Shown here: in pieces, positions 29,903-39,711 of the stretch
Layout: each line of letters opens with the position of its first letter
Numbering within the stretch: position 1 is the stretch's first letter
Translations under genes and position numbers: made by a program
NCBI GenBank assembly: GCA_021821885.1
Contig: JAKARO010000006.1
Location: 1-64,000, forward strand
Direction of reading: 5' to 3'
From: Pseudomonadota bacterium
Lineage (GTDB): Bacteria; Pseudomonadota; Gammaproteobacteria; Acidithiobacillales; Acidithiobacillaceae
Length of the DNA: 64,000 nt
The notes under the pieces: generated by a model
What the model was told of the DNA's origin: nothing
What the model saw: the letters and a program-made list of their open reading frames with translations, nothing else
Database searches by the model: none

Positions 29903-31458
29903 GCCAGTATCACCTCCTCAAGCGGACTGCCCATTGGCCAGTCCTGTATGCTTCCGTGCAGGACCAGAAGCCCGCGTCTGTCCAGATCGGCATAACGCAG
30001 CCGGACGGCCTGGGCCACGCGGTTGAGCTTTTTTACGACCCGGTCCCGGTCACCCGGAATCTGGGAGCGAAAGCGGTAGTGCACGGCCATGGGAATGGGG
30101 AGGCCACGCTCCACATTCAGATGACGGAAAATCTTGACACCCACATCAAGGTCTGCGGCACCCTCTTCCACCGTATCCAGTCGGGCAAAATACGCGAGAT
30201 TGCGCACCTGGATCTCCTGAAATCCGTCACCGACGCTCACAAAACGTTCTCCGTGCCCGCGGTCTGGATACCACCCTCCATACCGTTCCGCCACATACTC
30301 AATCTGGCCTAGATTGCTGATGAGCAGCGTCGCAATGAGACGGCGCATGCCATCGTGTGGCAGTCCCTCGCCCTGGCCCCAGCCGGAGACCTCGCTCGTC
30401 TGGCGGATGGCTTCGTACACCGAAAGCCGTGCGTGATCCGCATCCATACCCACCGTTTTCCCGTATAAATCTGCATTGTCGACGTACCGGAAAGGACTCA
30501 GCTGTCCTTTTGCATCCGGGACATGGATACGGATCGCATCCGTATCCGTATCCACACCAATCAGGAGGATATCGGTGCTGGCCCCACAGCAGAAAGCATT
30601 TTCAATGGCACTGCGGAACTGTTCCAGACGCTCCAGCGCTGCCTCCACTGCCACCTTCTCATTACTGCCGTGGGCAGCACAGCCCTCATGGTTAGGATCC
30701 AGGGAGCTCCTATGGTACACGGCCACCTTCAGATACCGGGTGGGTGCATCTGCAGTGGTTGGATATCCTTCCCGGAACCTCCGGAGTTCCGTTGCCTGCC
30801 AGTCCTGGACATCCGCGTCCACATCAAAAAGGGTTCCGGCATACGCGCTGCTGCGGAGCAGCCGTGATTCCGGAAGACGGAGGACATAGGGAAACAGCCC
30901 CTTGAGCCTCCCATCCGCACAGGCCGATATGTTTACTGCATGAAATCCGCACTCTACGAGCAGCGCATCCAGGCTGTCGCCAGCGGACTGCTCGGCCTGG
31001 ATCCGTGCGGCAAATTTACCCACCGACACTCCAAGAGCCGAAAAAATCGCTGAGGCATAGAGCGTACCCGCATCAAGCCCGCGGACCCATGCATTTTCCA
31101 GTGGACCTTCCGGGAGAAGAAAACCCAGCCGCCGCCTGAACAGTTCCTGCGCCTGCCGCGGAAAATCGGGGCCAGGAAGATATCCGGCGATTTCCTTCAG
31201 TACAGGCACGATCTGGTCAAACAACTCCCGGATCCCGTCCTCGTACTGTCCCAGTCTCGCATTAGCCTCCAAGTCCGCCAGCGGGTGCCTGCAGCCAGCC
31301 GCAGGCAAACCAGGGCAGGCTGGATGGACAGCCGGACTGCCATCCTGAAGCGCCGGTGCCCGAAGCGCTCCCATCATGGAAAACCGGCGGGCCATCGGAA
31401 CCATAATCTGGGGCGCACCACGGTTATGGCGCAGCTGGCGGGATCGGCGCGTATCCAT
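29899..31458 (-). CDS. csoSCA: Carboxysomal epsilon/beta-type carbonic anhydrase CsoSCA
   Basis: 519 aa; VECGFHAVNISACADGRLKGLFPYVLRLP; MFVSVGDGFQEIQVRNLAYFARLDTVEEGAADLDVGVKIF-like region; operon position. Confidence 0.95.
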   Translation of the reverse strand: MDTRRSRQLRHNRGAPQIMVPMARRFSMMGALRAPALQDGSPAVHPACPGLPAAGCRHPLADLEANARLGQYEDGIRELFDQIVPVLKEIAGYLPGPDFPRQAQELFRRRLGFLLPEGPLENAWVRGLDAGTLYASAIFSALGVSVGKFAARIQAEQSAGDSLDALLVECGFHAVNISACADGRLKGLFPYVLRLPESRLLRSSAYAGTLFDVDADVQDWQATELRRFREGYPTTADAPTRYLKVAVYHRSSLDPNHEGCAAHGSNEKVAVEAALERLEQFRSAIENAFCCGASTDILLIGVDTDTDAIRIHVPDAKGQLSPFRYVDNADLYGKTVGMDADHARLSVYEAIRQTSEVSGWGQGEGLPHDGMRRLIATLLISNLGQIEYVAERYGGWYPDRGHGERFVSVGDGFQEIQVRNLAYFARLDTVEEGAADLDVGVKIFRHLNVERGLPIPMAVHYRFRSQIPGDRDRVVKKLNRVAQAVRLRYADLDRRGLLVLHGSIQDWPMGSPLEEVILA

Positions 31459-31467
31459 GGTTCCGGC

Positions 31468-34002
31468 CTATCCTCGCGCGCCACCGGAATAGGTAATCAG
31501 GGAGCCACGGCGGGAATTGCCACTACTTCCGGTAATCGGGGACTCCCCGACTTCTGCTGCCAGAGGCAGCCCCCGGTTGAGGGCAGCAGACATGACGCAG
31601 CTCCGGACCTGACCACGCTGGGTGGGGTTCCTTGTCTGCGCACCTCTACCTTCCGTACCTGTAACCCTTGAATTACGGCTCCAGTCATCTCCGGTAATCT
31701 GCCAGCCGCCACGAACTGGGCTGTTCTGGGATTCGCCCCCGTCCACGCCAGTAGCAGCCGGTGCAGCCACAGCAGATGGAGCGGCCGGAAGAATATCTCT
31801 GGCACGAAACTCCGGTGTACCGGTCACCAGCCCCCGGGCCAGATTCACCGGCCCAGTGATGCGGGTGTTCTGCTCCCAGGTATTACCAGTAATGCGGCTG
31901 CGACCCTGGAGGACTGGTGCAGCGATGCTAAAGCCAGCCGGGACTGCTTCCGGTACTGCAGGCGCCGGGGATGGCTGCGCGGCGACAAACCGGTAGCTGG
32001 AGGCGTTAGGCGCCACACCCGCCACTGGAGAAACAGTCTCCTGCGCGCCAGCCATAGCCTTGTAGGCACAGCTGTCACAGCAGGACCCAGAACAGGCAGA
32101 GACAGCAGGGGACTGCGCTACCGGGGCCAAGGGGTGTGGTGCTTCGGGGATTTCAGCAGCGGCATACGGAGTCCCGGTAACCGGCATTCCCAGCCCGGCC
32201 TCGTTGCCTGTAACCAGCGCGGAGGGATCCATCAGCGGACCGGTAACGGGGAGTCCGCTGTCCGTCCGTGTCAGGCCCACCTTGGCCGATTCCGCCTGCG
32301 GGGTGCTTTCGCAGTGGGCATACTGTTCCTGCCCATAATACTCAGTTCCGGTGACGGGCCAGCACCCTCCCCGCCCATCACCGGTCATTTTTGGGAGATG
32401 GTCGATCCCGGTCCCTGTCACCGTACCCCCGGCAAGGCTGGTCATGGTCTGCACCTTGTCCACACCACCACCGCACAGCCCTGGCGTGCTGTAGCCCGTC
32501 CCGGTTACCCTCTGGCAGGAGCCGGGCTCATTTCCGGTCACCTTCTCCGAACGGTCTACCAGATTTCCTGTAATCCGCTGCCCGGACTCCGTACTGGTCA
32601 CGCCTGAACGGGTCGGAACAGGCGCTGGGGATGCGCTGCACACTGAACGGAACGTTTCCTGGCTCAGATATTCCGTACCCGTGACGTTGCGACATTCTCC
32701 AGCCTCTGTCCCGGTAATCCGGCCACTGGTATCGACTGTCGTCCCAGATACGGGCCTGCCAGCCAGAGTATGGGACTCGTCCACTTTCCGCGGAGCCCCA
32801 TTAATGGTCATCCGTGCGACACCGGCATCCGAATACTGGGAGCCGGTAATCGTCCGCTGCGCCCCGGGTTCATACCCGGTCACCCGGGCTACCCGGGCCT
32901 CATCACTCCCCGTTACCGGCAGGTTTTTTCCTAGCGTAGCCCCCACTGCCACTTTCTCCGGCCGGGCCGGGAGATCAGAACGGCAGAAAGACTGGAAGCT
33001 CTCATTCCCGAGGTATTCCGTGCCAGTCACCGGACGGCAGGCACCGCTCTCGTCTCCGGTTACGGAAACGGCACGTCCCACCATTGTTCCAGTTACAGCC
33101 TGGCGGCCAGAAGTACTTGTCACCGCCACCTTGGCCGGGCCGGCAGAAGGCCGGGTACCACAGAAACGGTCAAACTGCTCACTCCCGACATATTCCGTTC
33201 CGGTTATGCTGCGACAGGAGCCCTGCTCGTTTCCGGTGACGGCTACCTTGCGGTCCACCTGGGTACCGGTAATGCCCGTACCGGACAGGGTAGTTCCGCT
33301 CTCCACCTTTTCCGGGATCCGGTACTTCCGCGAACGCTGCTGGCCAGTAGCCCGGGCGGCGGGCTGCTGCCCTCTGCCATTCTGGGCCACCTCCCCGCGC
33401 CGGAGACGGGCGAACTCCCGTCCGTTCCCGTTCTGCAGGTACCGCAGTCTGGCTGCGGCCGAACTGAGTCCCCGCATTACGGTCAGGGCGACCTTTCCCT
33501 TCTGGGAAAGCGTCTGCCTGCGGGCACGGCACAGCTGCCGCACCGAGCTCTCCCGCCACCCGAAAATTTCGGGCTGCGTTTCGGAAATCCCACAGACGGA
33601 ATCCAGAAACGATTCCTCGACGCCAGGCACCAGCGGTGGCGCCAGGGAAATCCCCGGTTCCGCAGATGCTCCAGCATCCGGCACTGCCGACGGACGGCGA
33701 CGGCCACGCGGACGCCGCTGTTCCGGATCAGACCAGCACTGGGCACCCGCACAGCGCATTGCCCGATAGGCCAAGGCAGCTTCCCGCCCCTGGGAGCGGG
33801 CCGCGAGATTTTCCGTGTGCACGGCAGGCACCGGAGCCGGAGAGGCTGCAGTGACCGTACGGGCGGCTGGCGCAGGAACCGCGGCCCGAGTGGCTACAGG
33901 CGCTGCCGCCCTGCCCCCCTGCTTGCGCACGGCCTGCTGGCGCCGCCTTTCCTGGGCAAGCGCCCGGCCACGCGGGTGGCCGGATGTGGATGAATCAGAC
34001 AT
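31468..34002 (-). CDS. csoS2: Carboxysome assembly scaffold protein CsoS2
   Basis: 844 aa from ATG 34002 (MSDSSTSGHPRGRALAQERRRQQAVRKQG); repeated VTGNEPGSC/VTGTEY motifs, several M-type repeats; conserved C-terminus GNSRRGSLITYSGGARG. Confidence 0.95.
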   Translation of the reverse strand: MSDSSTSGHPRGRALAQERRRQQAVRKQGGRAAAPVATRAAVPAPAARTVTAASPAPVPAVHTENLAARSQGREAALAYRAMRCAGAQCWSDPEQRRPRGRRRPSAVPDAGASAEPGISLAPPLVPGVEESFLDSVCGISETQPEIFGWRESSVRQLCRARRQTLSQKGKVALTVMRGLSSAAARLRYLQNGNGREFARLRRGEVAQNGRGQQPAARATGQQRSRKYRIPEKVESGTTLSGTGITGTQVDRKVAVTGNEQGSCRSITGTEYVGSEQFDRFCGTRPSAGPAKVAVTSTSGRQAVTGTMVGRAVSVTGDESGACRPVTGTEYLGNESFQSFCRSDLPARPEKVAVGATLGKNLPVTGSDEARVARVTGYEPGAQRTITGSQYSDAGVARMTINGAPRKVDESHTLAGRPVSGTTVDTSGRITGTEAGECRNVTGTEYLSQETFRSVCSASPAPVPTRSGVTSTESGQRITGNLVDRSEKVTGNEPGSCQRVTGTGYSTPGLCGGGVDKVQTMTSLAGGTVTGTGIDHLPKMTGDGRGGCWPVTGTEYYGQEQYAHCESTPQAESAKVGLTRTDSGLPVTGPLMDPSALVTGNEAGLGMPVTGTPYAAAEIPEAPHPLAPVAQSPAVSACSGSCCDSCAYKAMAGAQETVSPVAGVAPNASSYRFVAAQPSPAPAVPEAVPAGFSIAAPVLQGRSRITGNTWEQNTRITGPVNLARGLVTGTPEFRARDILPAAPSAVAAPAATGVDGGESQNSPVRGGWQITGDDWSRNSRVTGTEGRGAQTRNPTQRGQVRSCVMSAALNRGLPLAAEVGESPITGSSGNSRRGSLITYSGGARG
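32903..32929 (-). promoter_or_regulatory. Candidate -1 programmed ribosomal frameshift site in csoS2
   Basis: In-frame GGA AAA AAC (A_AAA_AAC at 32929-32923); -1 frame reads CCT GCC GGT AAC GGG GAG TGA (stop 32905-32903). Confidence 0.6.
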
Positions 34003-34063
34003 AGTGCCCCCCTGTTCGGCTGCCCCGCGCCGGGCGCGACAGCCTTTTCCGTCAACCCTGACC

Positions 34064-34396
34064 TCAGGAACCCCGGTATACCACGAACGCCAGCCCCTGG
34101 CTCTGGGTATAGTTGTCATAACCGATCAGCCGGACCAGATGGTTGGGGTATTCCCTGCGGCAGGCCTCTAGCTCGGCCAGAACTGTGTCCACATTCCGCT
34201 CGCCAAACATGGGCAGCTTCCACATGTACCAGTAGTAGCTGAAGGAACGCTGGGGCTCCACATGCTCAATCGCCGGATTCCAGCCCTGGGCCACGATGTA
34301 CTGGATCTGGGCCCGGATCTGCTCGGCAGACATGGGGGGAAGATATGAAAACGTCTCATACCGGCGGACCTGCTTGTAGTCTTGTACTTCGGCCAT
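34064..34396 (-). CDS. cbbS: Ribulose bisphosphate carboxylase small subunit, form IA
   Basis: 110 aa; [33 protein letters not shown]...WKLPMFGE. Confidence 0.98.
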   Translation of the reverse strand: MAEVQDYKQVRRYETFSYLPPMSAEQIRAQIQYIVAQGWNPAIEHVEPQRSFSYYWYMWKLPMFGERNVDTVLAELEACRREYPNHLVRLIGYDNYTQSQGLAFVVYRGS

Positions 34397-34435
34397 GATG
34401 ACCTCCTTCCTGAATTTGGTAACGGTTTCCGGAAA

Positions 34436-35854
34436 TTATCGGTTCTGCACGTCGAGCTTGTCGACGGTATCGAACTCGAACTTAATTTCCTTCCAGGTTT
34501 CCAGGGCAATCTTGAGTTCCGGAGAGAAGCGGGCGGCATTCGTGAGCACTTCCTTACCTTCCCTCTCCAGTTCGACGCCACGGTTACGGGCTTCCACACA
34601 GGCCTCAAGGGCCACGCGATTGGCCGCTGCACCAGCTGCGTTGCCCCATGGGTGACCCAGGGTACCACCACCAAACTGCAGGACTGCATCATCGCCGAAA
34701 ATGGTGACGAGGGAAGGCATGTGCCAGACATGGATTCCGCCAGAGGCAACCGCAAAGGCGCCAGGCATGGAGCCCCAGTCCTGGTCAAAGAAAATTCCCC
34801 GGCTTCGGTCTTCGGGAATGTATGATTCACGGAGCAGATCAATCCAGCCCAGCGTGGAAGCCCGGTCACCCTCCAGCTTGCCCACAACGGTACCGGTATG
34901 CAGGTGGTCGCCGCCGGACAGGCGCAGGGCCTTGGTCAGCACGCGGAAATGGATGCCATGGTGCGGGTTCCGGTCGATGACCGCGTGCATCGCGCGATGG
35001 ATGTGCAGGAGCACGCCATTCTTGCGGCACCATCGGGCCAGACCTGTATTGGCGCAGAACCCCCCGGTCAGGAAGTCGTGCATGATGATGGGCATGCCCA
35101 GCTCCTTGGCAAACTCGGCCCGCTCATACATATCTTCCGGCGACGGCGCCGTGACATTCAGATAGTGGCCCTTCCGCTCACCCGTCTGCGCTTCCGCACT
35201 GTGAATGGCATCGGCCACAAAGAGAAAACGGTCCCGCCAGCGCATAAAAGGCTGGGAGTTAACATTTTCATCGTCCTTCGTGAAGTCGAGACCACCACGG
35301 AGGGCCTCATAGACGGCACGGCCATAGTTCTTCGCTGACAGGCCAAGTTTTGGCTTGATAGTACAGCCAAGGAGCGGACGACCATACTTGTCCATCTTGT
35401 CGCGCTCGACCTGGATGCCATGGGAGGGGCCATTGCACGTCATCACATAGTGCAGGGGGAAACGGACATCTTCAAGGCGGAGGGCACGGACCGCCTTGAA
35501 TCCAAAGACGTTACCCACAAGAGAGGTAAACACGTTGACCACCGAACCTTCCTCAAAGAGGTCGATCGGATAGGCAATAAAGGCATAAAAGGCCGTGTCG
35601 TCGCCCGGGACGTCCTCGATGCGATAGGCGCGGCCCTTGTAGTAGTCCATGTCGGTCAGCAGGTCAGTCCAGACTGTGGTCCACGTACCAGTAGAGGATT
35701 CAGCTGCCACTGCCGCCGCAGCTTCTTCCCGGTCGACGCCGGCCTGCGGAACAATCTTGAAACACGCCAGAAGATCAGAATCCAACGGCACGTAGTCCGG
35801 AGCCCAGTAAGTGTGGCGGTACTCCTTCACGCCGGCTTCATATTTACCAGCCAT
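34436..35854 (-). CDS. cbbL: Ribulose bisphosphate carboxylase large subunit, form IA
   Basis: 472 aa; [61 protein letters not shown]. Confidence 0.99.
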   Translation of the reverse strand: MAGKYEAGVKEYRHTYWAPDYVPLDSDLLACFKIVPQAGVDREEAAAAVAAESSTGTWTTVWTDLLTDMDYYKGRAYRIEDVPGDDTAFYAFIAYPIDLFEEGSVVNVFTSLVGNVFGFKAVRALRLEDVRFPLHYVMTCNGPSHGIQVERDKMDKYGRPLLGCTIKPKLGLSAKNYGRAVYEALRGGLDFTKDDENVNSQPFMRWRDRFLFVADAIHSAEAQTGERKGHYLNVTAPSPEDMYERAEFAKELGMPIIMHDFLTGGFCANTGLARWCRKNGVLLHIHRAMHAVIDRNPHHGIHFRVLTKALRLSGGDHLHTGTVVGKLEGDRASTLGWIDLLRESYIPEDRSRGIFFDQDWGSMPGAFAVASGGIHVWHMPSLVTIFGDDAVLQFGGGTLGHPWGNAAGAAANRVALEACVEARNRGVELEREGKEVLTNAARFSPELKIALETWKEIKFEFDTVDKLDVQNR

Positions 35855-35930
35855 AGTTCCCTCCTAAAGTATCAGTCCAACTTGACCTGCGAAATTGCAA
35901 TCGTGGCCGAATGTACAAAGATAGATTCAT

Positions 35931-35962
35931 AAGGTAAAGTAAAAAGAAATTAACGTTACCTT
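35931..35962. promoter_or_regulatory. Candidate CbbR operator in cbbR/cbbL divergent intergenic region
   Basis: Perfect 7-bp inverted repeat AAGGTAA (35931-35937)/TTACCTT (35956-35962) with 18 nt between. Confidence 0.45.
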
Positions 35963-35978
35963 TTACGGAAATAAAAAG

Positions 35979-36914
35979 TTGTCCATCCGCCACGTCACGT
36001 TACACCAGCTGAAGATATTTACGGTGTTGGCCGAGCATCTTAACATGACCCGGGCAGCAGCGGAATTGCACCAGACACCGTCTGCCCTTTCCATCCAGGT
36101 TAAACAGCTGTCAGGGCATGCCGGAGCCCAACTGTATGAGCAGGTAGGCAAGAAGCTTTACCTGACTCCAGTCGGAGAGGCTGTGGACCGCGCCGGACGC
36201 GACATTCTCCGGCGTCTGGAAAGCCTCAGCCAAGAGCTGGACGCCCACCGCAACCTGGAGCGGGGTCTCTTGCGCCTGTCCATCATCTCTACGGCAGAAT
36301 ACTTTGCCCCCCGGCTAGTCGGATCCTTCTGCAACGAACACCCCGGCATTGAGGTCCATCTGGAAATCGTAAACCGCGACAGCGTCCTGGAACGGCTCAA
36401 GCAGAATCTGGACGACATCTACATCATGGGCCAGGTCCCAGACGACATTGACGGGGTTGCCCGGCCCTTCCTCGACAACCCGATCGTGGTTCTGGCCCCC
36501 GCACGCCACCCTCTTGCCCGGCAGCCGGCCATTCCCCCAGATCACCTGCGGGATGAGCCTTTTATCCTGCGTGAGGAAGGATCAGGAACCCGCCTGACCG
36601 CAGAGAATTTTTTCCATGAGCGAGGTATCCGCCTGCGCGTGCGCATGACCATGAGCAGCAACGAGGCCGTCAAACAGCTGGTTGCCGGCGGGTTGGGCCT
36701 GAGCGTTCTTTCCCGTAATACGGTTGCCGCCGAGGCGGCTTCAGGCGATATTGCGATTCTGGATGTTCAGGGATTCCCAATACTGCGCCAGTGGCACGCC
36801 GTCTACCGGAAAAACAAACGGCTTTCAGCAGTAGCCGAGAAATTCATGGAATTTCTGCTGCAGGGAAAAAATCTTACCCACTCGGGAGAATTCGGGCAGG
36901 TACAAGGGGCGTAA
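35979..36914 (+). CDS. cbbR: LysR-family transcriptional regulator CbbR
   Basis: 311 aa, TTG start; HVTLHQLKIFTVLAEHLNMTRAAAELHQTPSALSIQVKQLSGHAGAQLYEQVGKKLYLTP; divergent to cbbL. Confidence 0.93.
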   Translation: MSIRHVTLHQLKIFTVLAEHLNMTRAAAELHQTPSALSIQVKQLSGHAGAQLYEQVGKKLYLTPVGEAVDRAGRDILRRLESLSQELDAHRNLERGLLRLSIISTAEYFAPRLVGSFCNEHPGIEVHLEIVNRDSVLERLKQNLDDIYIMGQVPDDIDGVARPFLDNPIVVLAPARHPLARQPAIPPDHLRDEPFILREEGSGTRLTAENFFHERGIRLRVRMTMSSNEAVKQLVAGGLGLSVLSRNTVAAEAASGDIAILDVQGFPILRQWHAVYRKNKRLSAVAEKFMEFLLQGKNLTHSGEFGQVQGA

Positions 36915-37545
36915 GCGAGCCCCCAAAGGCATTGTGCCGGGATATATAGACCGGATGCTCTGCCATCTGCAGCATTTCCCGGTCTCCCCGGCTGTTCCCA
37001 TAGGCATGGTCAAGCGCCCGGATCCGGCATTCCTCCTGCAGGCGCCGTGCCTTTTCCGGACCAAAACAGTTTTTCCCGGCCAACCGGCCGGTAATCCGCT
37101 GGTTGCAGTCACAGTCCAGGCGAGTAGCAACTACCGCATGGAATCCTGCCGCTTCCGCCCAGGGCCGCGCATAAACCCCGAGGGTCGCGGTCACCAGGAC
37201 CAGACGGTCCCCCCGGTCACGGTGCGCGAGAAACCTTTGCCAAACGGACGGCCGTAGCAGACCCGGCAACACCTCTTCCGCAAATGCAGCCCCACGGGCT
37301 TCCAGTTCCTCCAGAGGCATGCCCGCAATGGTATGGGTCAGAACCCGTTCCTTGACTGCGTAGTTGGGGGTGGTCCCAAACGCATAACCAAGAAGTTCAG
37401 GAAAGGACCGGAGAAGAGCCCCGGTATAGCGGCGCGGCCCCAGCACAAAACGCAAAAAATGGGGCAGGGTCTCTCCAGCCGTCAGTGTCCCGTCCAGGTC
37501 AAAGGCCACCCATACGGGCGATTCCGGCATATGGCTGTCCATCAC
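36874..37545 (-). CDS. HAD-IB family phosphatase (SerB-like)
   Basis: 223 aa; VAFDLDGTLTAGETLPHFLRF; DHAYGNSRGDREMLQMA; overlaps the cbbR 3' end. Confidence 0.87.
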   Translation of the reverse strand: MMDSHMPESPVWVAFDLDGTLTAGETLPHFLRFVLGPRRYTGALLRSFPELLGYAFGTTPNYAVKERVLTHTIAGMPLEELEARGAAFAEEVLPGLLRPSVWQRFLAHRDRGDRLVLVTATLGVYARPWAEAAGFHAVVATRLDCDCNQRITGRLAGKNCFGPEKARRLQEECRIRALDHAYGNSRGDREMLQMAEHPVYISRHNAFGGSLTPLVPARILPSG

Positions 37546-38537
37546 ACCTCCATTTCCGCCGGAGAATTTTTACGGGAAAGGCACAATATCACCCTGCGCA
37601 GAAAATCGGCCGCCGTCTCCTGCGCCGCAGCGGTCGACAGCAGACGTCTCCAGTAGCCGGCGCCCGGCCGGCCATGGTACAGGCCGTGGAGATGGCGCGC
37701 CAGCCGGGGGGCGGGCAGCTTCTCTCCCCAGCGAACAGCATACTCCTCCAGTTGCTGGAGCAGCCAGTCCACTTCCGGCAGCCGGTCGCGCCGGCCCAGG
37801 ACGACTTCGGCCTCGGCCAGAAACAGAGGCTGATTGTATGCAGCACGGCCGATCATGACCCCATCCACTTTCTGCCACTGCTGTGCAAGATCGCCCGCGT
37901 TCTGGATGCCTCCATTCAGTTCAATTCTCAAGGCAGGAAAATCGGTCTTCAGCCTGGCGACCCAATCCCAGCGCAGAGGGGGAACCTGGCGGTTACGGGC
38001 TGGGTTAAGCCCTTTTAGCCAGGCATTCCGGGCGTGCACGATAAAATGCTGGCACGCTCCGGCCGATACGGTCTCGACAAAACGCGCCAGCAGGTCATAA
38101 TTTTCTGTCCGATCAAGACCCAGACGGTGCTTGATGCTGACCGGAAGGCCGCTTTCCGCCAGCGCACCCGCCAGTTCCCGAACCAGCCCGGGTGTCTGCA
38201 TCAGACAGGCCCCAAAACGTCCCTTCTGGACCCTAGGGGAAGGGCACCCCACATTCAGGTTCACTCCGGAATACCCATATTCCCGCGCCAGGATGGCAGA
38301 CCTTGCCATTGCTTCCGGCTCATCCCCTCCCAGCTGGAGCACTACTGGCTGCTCCTCGGGAGAAAATTCCAGGTACCGATGGGGATCCCGCCCCAGGAGA
38401 ATGGCCGGCGTCGTCACCATTTCGGTATAGAGTACACAGCTTGGGCACACAAGCCGTAAAAAATAGCGGCAGTGGCGGTCCGTCCAGTCGAGCATCGGGG
38501 CTACAGAAAGATATTTATCCGCTTGACCAATCATCAT
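37542..38537 (-). CDS. dusA: tRNA-dihydrouridine(20/20a) synthase
   Basis: 331 aa; LSVAPMLDWTDRHCRYFLRL; NLNVGCPSPRVQKGRFGACLM; VMIGRAAY. Confidence 0.95.
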   Translation of the reverse strand: MMIGQADKYLSVAPMLDWTDRHCRYFLRLVCPSCVLYTEMVTTPAILLGRDPHRYLEFSPEEQPVVLQLGGDEPEAMARSAILAREYGYSGVNLNVGCPSPRVQKGRFGACLMQTPGLVRELAGALAESGLPVSIKHRLGLDRTENYDLLARFVETVSAGACQHFIVHARNAWLKGLNPARNRQVPPLRWDWVARLKTDFPALRIELNGGIQNAGDLAQQWQKVDGVMIGRAAYNQPLFLAEAEVVLGRRDRLPEVDWLLQQLEEYAVRWGEKLPAPRLARHLHGLYHGRPGAGYWRRLLSTAAAQETAADFLRRVILCLSRKNSPAEMEV

Positions 38538-39090
38538 TATGAAAATTTGACCATTTTAATTCCCATGTATGACCCTGCTATTATCCACATATTCGGGGAC
38601 TGCTGAAAAAATCCGTGAAGCGGGGAGATTGCAGAAAATCGGTGAAAGCGCCGCACGGTGGGCCTGTCCGGAAATGGATGAATGCATGCGGCCATCGTGC
38701 CTGTTTCTGACCTTGTGACGGCCTCACCCTGGCCGTGGCCTGACGCCCGTTACAGGTTCTGCAATGGAAATCCGTGTGGCACTACTACGCTCTGGCCCGT
38801 GCGGAGACGCCGCCCCCAGCCGGAATTCCGGTAGCAGGTGACTAGCGGAAAAGCCCAGCCGATCCAGGAACTGCCAGGAACCATCAACAGGCATGATCGG
38901 CTGGGGCTGGTCCCGGCGGGGGATCCGCGAACCGGATGTACCCGCTCCACGTGGAAGGCACAGATGACTTTTTTGCGACGGTCCATGGTCCTGGGCTGCA
39001 GCACTGGAAGATCCACTCCCGATCCGGTCTAAAAACAGGCCCGTTCCGGTGGAGGCCGGCCGGAAGGCTGTGAATTCCACTCCACACCAC

Positions 39091-39121
39091 AATAAAAAAG
39101 GCATCCCCATAGGGGGATGCC
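39091..39121 (-). terminator. Rho-independent terminator (minus strand)
   Basis: Minus strand reads GGCATCCCC-CTAT-GGGGATGCC-TTTTTTATT; perfect 9-bp stem and U-tract. Confidence 0.85.
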
Positions 39122-39711
39122 AGAATCGGGGTTAACACGAGGAGGAAAAACAGGGTACTGCGGAAATGCATTCTACCCCCGGAATGTTGCAGCTTGATGA
39201 CATGGGTGATCCTATGCTGAAACGCGCTGTTATATGCCCAGCACTGAGATCAAAATCCTGGAACTCGACGGACAGCCACCATTTCCTGGCTGCGCGCGAA
39301 ATTCTCCCCCAAAAAATTCGTACCAGGGTTCCCTGACAACTTCAGGCTTCGCAGGTTGCAGGGGCAGAAGGCCTATGACCCCGGAACACAACGGACATTC
39401 CTGTGCGGCATATGGCATACTGGACGGGAAAGCCGCAGAGACTCTGCCGGGAACTTGGCCAGAACCAGAAGGAACCGGACATACAGGGCACCTGCAGCAG
39501 GGCCGCTTCTGGCGAAAAGAAATCCCTGTCCAAGATTGGGCGGCTGGTATGGGAGTGAGAGGAGAATGTTGCACACTGCAGGAAAAAACATAGCTGCTTC
39601 TTCACGGCAGGCAGGTTCTACGAAAGATCGGGCTTGCCTTCCCTGCAGGCTGGAACAGCTTCCCGGGTTTCGATGCTGCCCTGCGGCAGGCATATCCCGG
39701 GAAGAAAAGTT

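Noticed and set aside
32681-33769. 362-aa plus-strand ORF antisense to csoS2
   Set aside because: Repetitive VPVTG-like translation is the complement of csoS2 repeats, not an independent protein.
38724-39593. Short ORFs of 64-128 aa in the dusA-peroxiredoxin interval as genes
   Set aside because: Mutually overlapping on both strands, no conserved motif; one is interrupted by an intrinsic terminator. Treated as an unexplained region instead.
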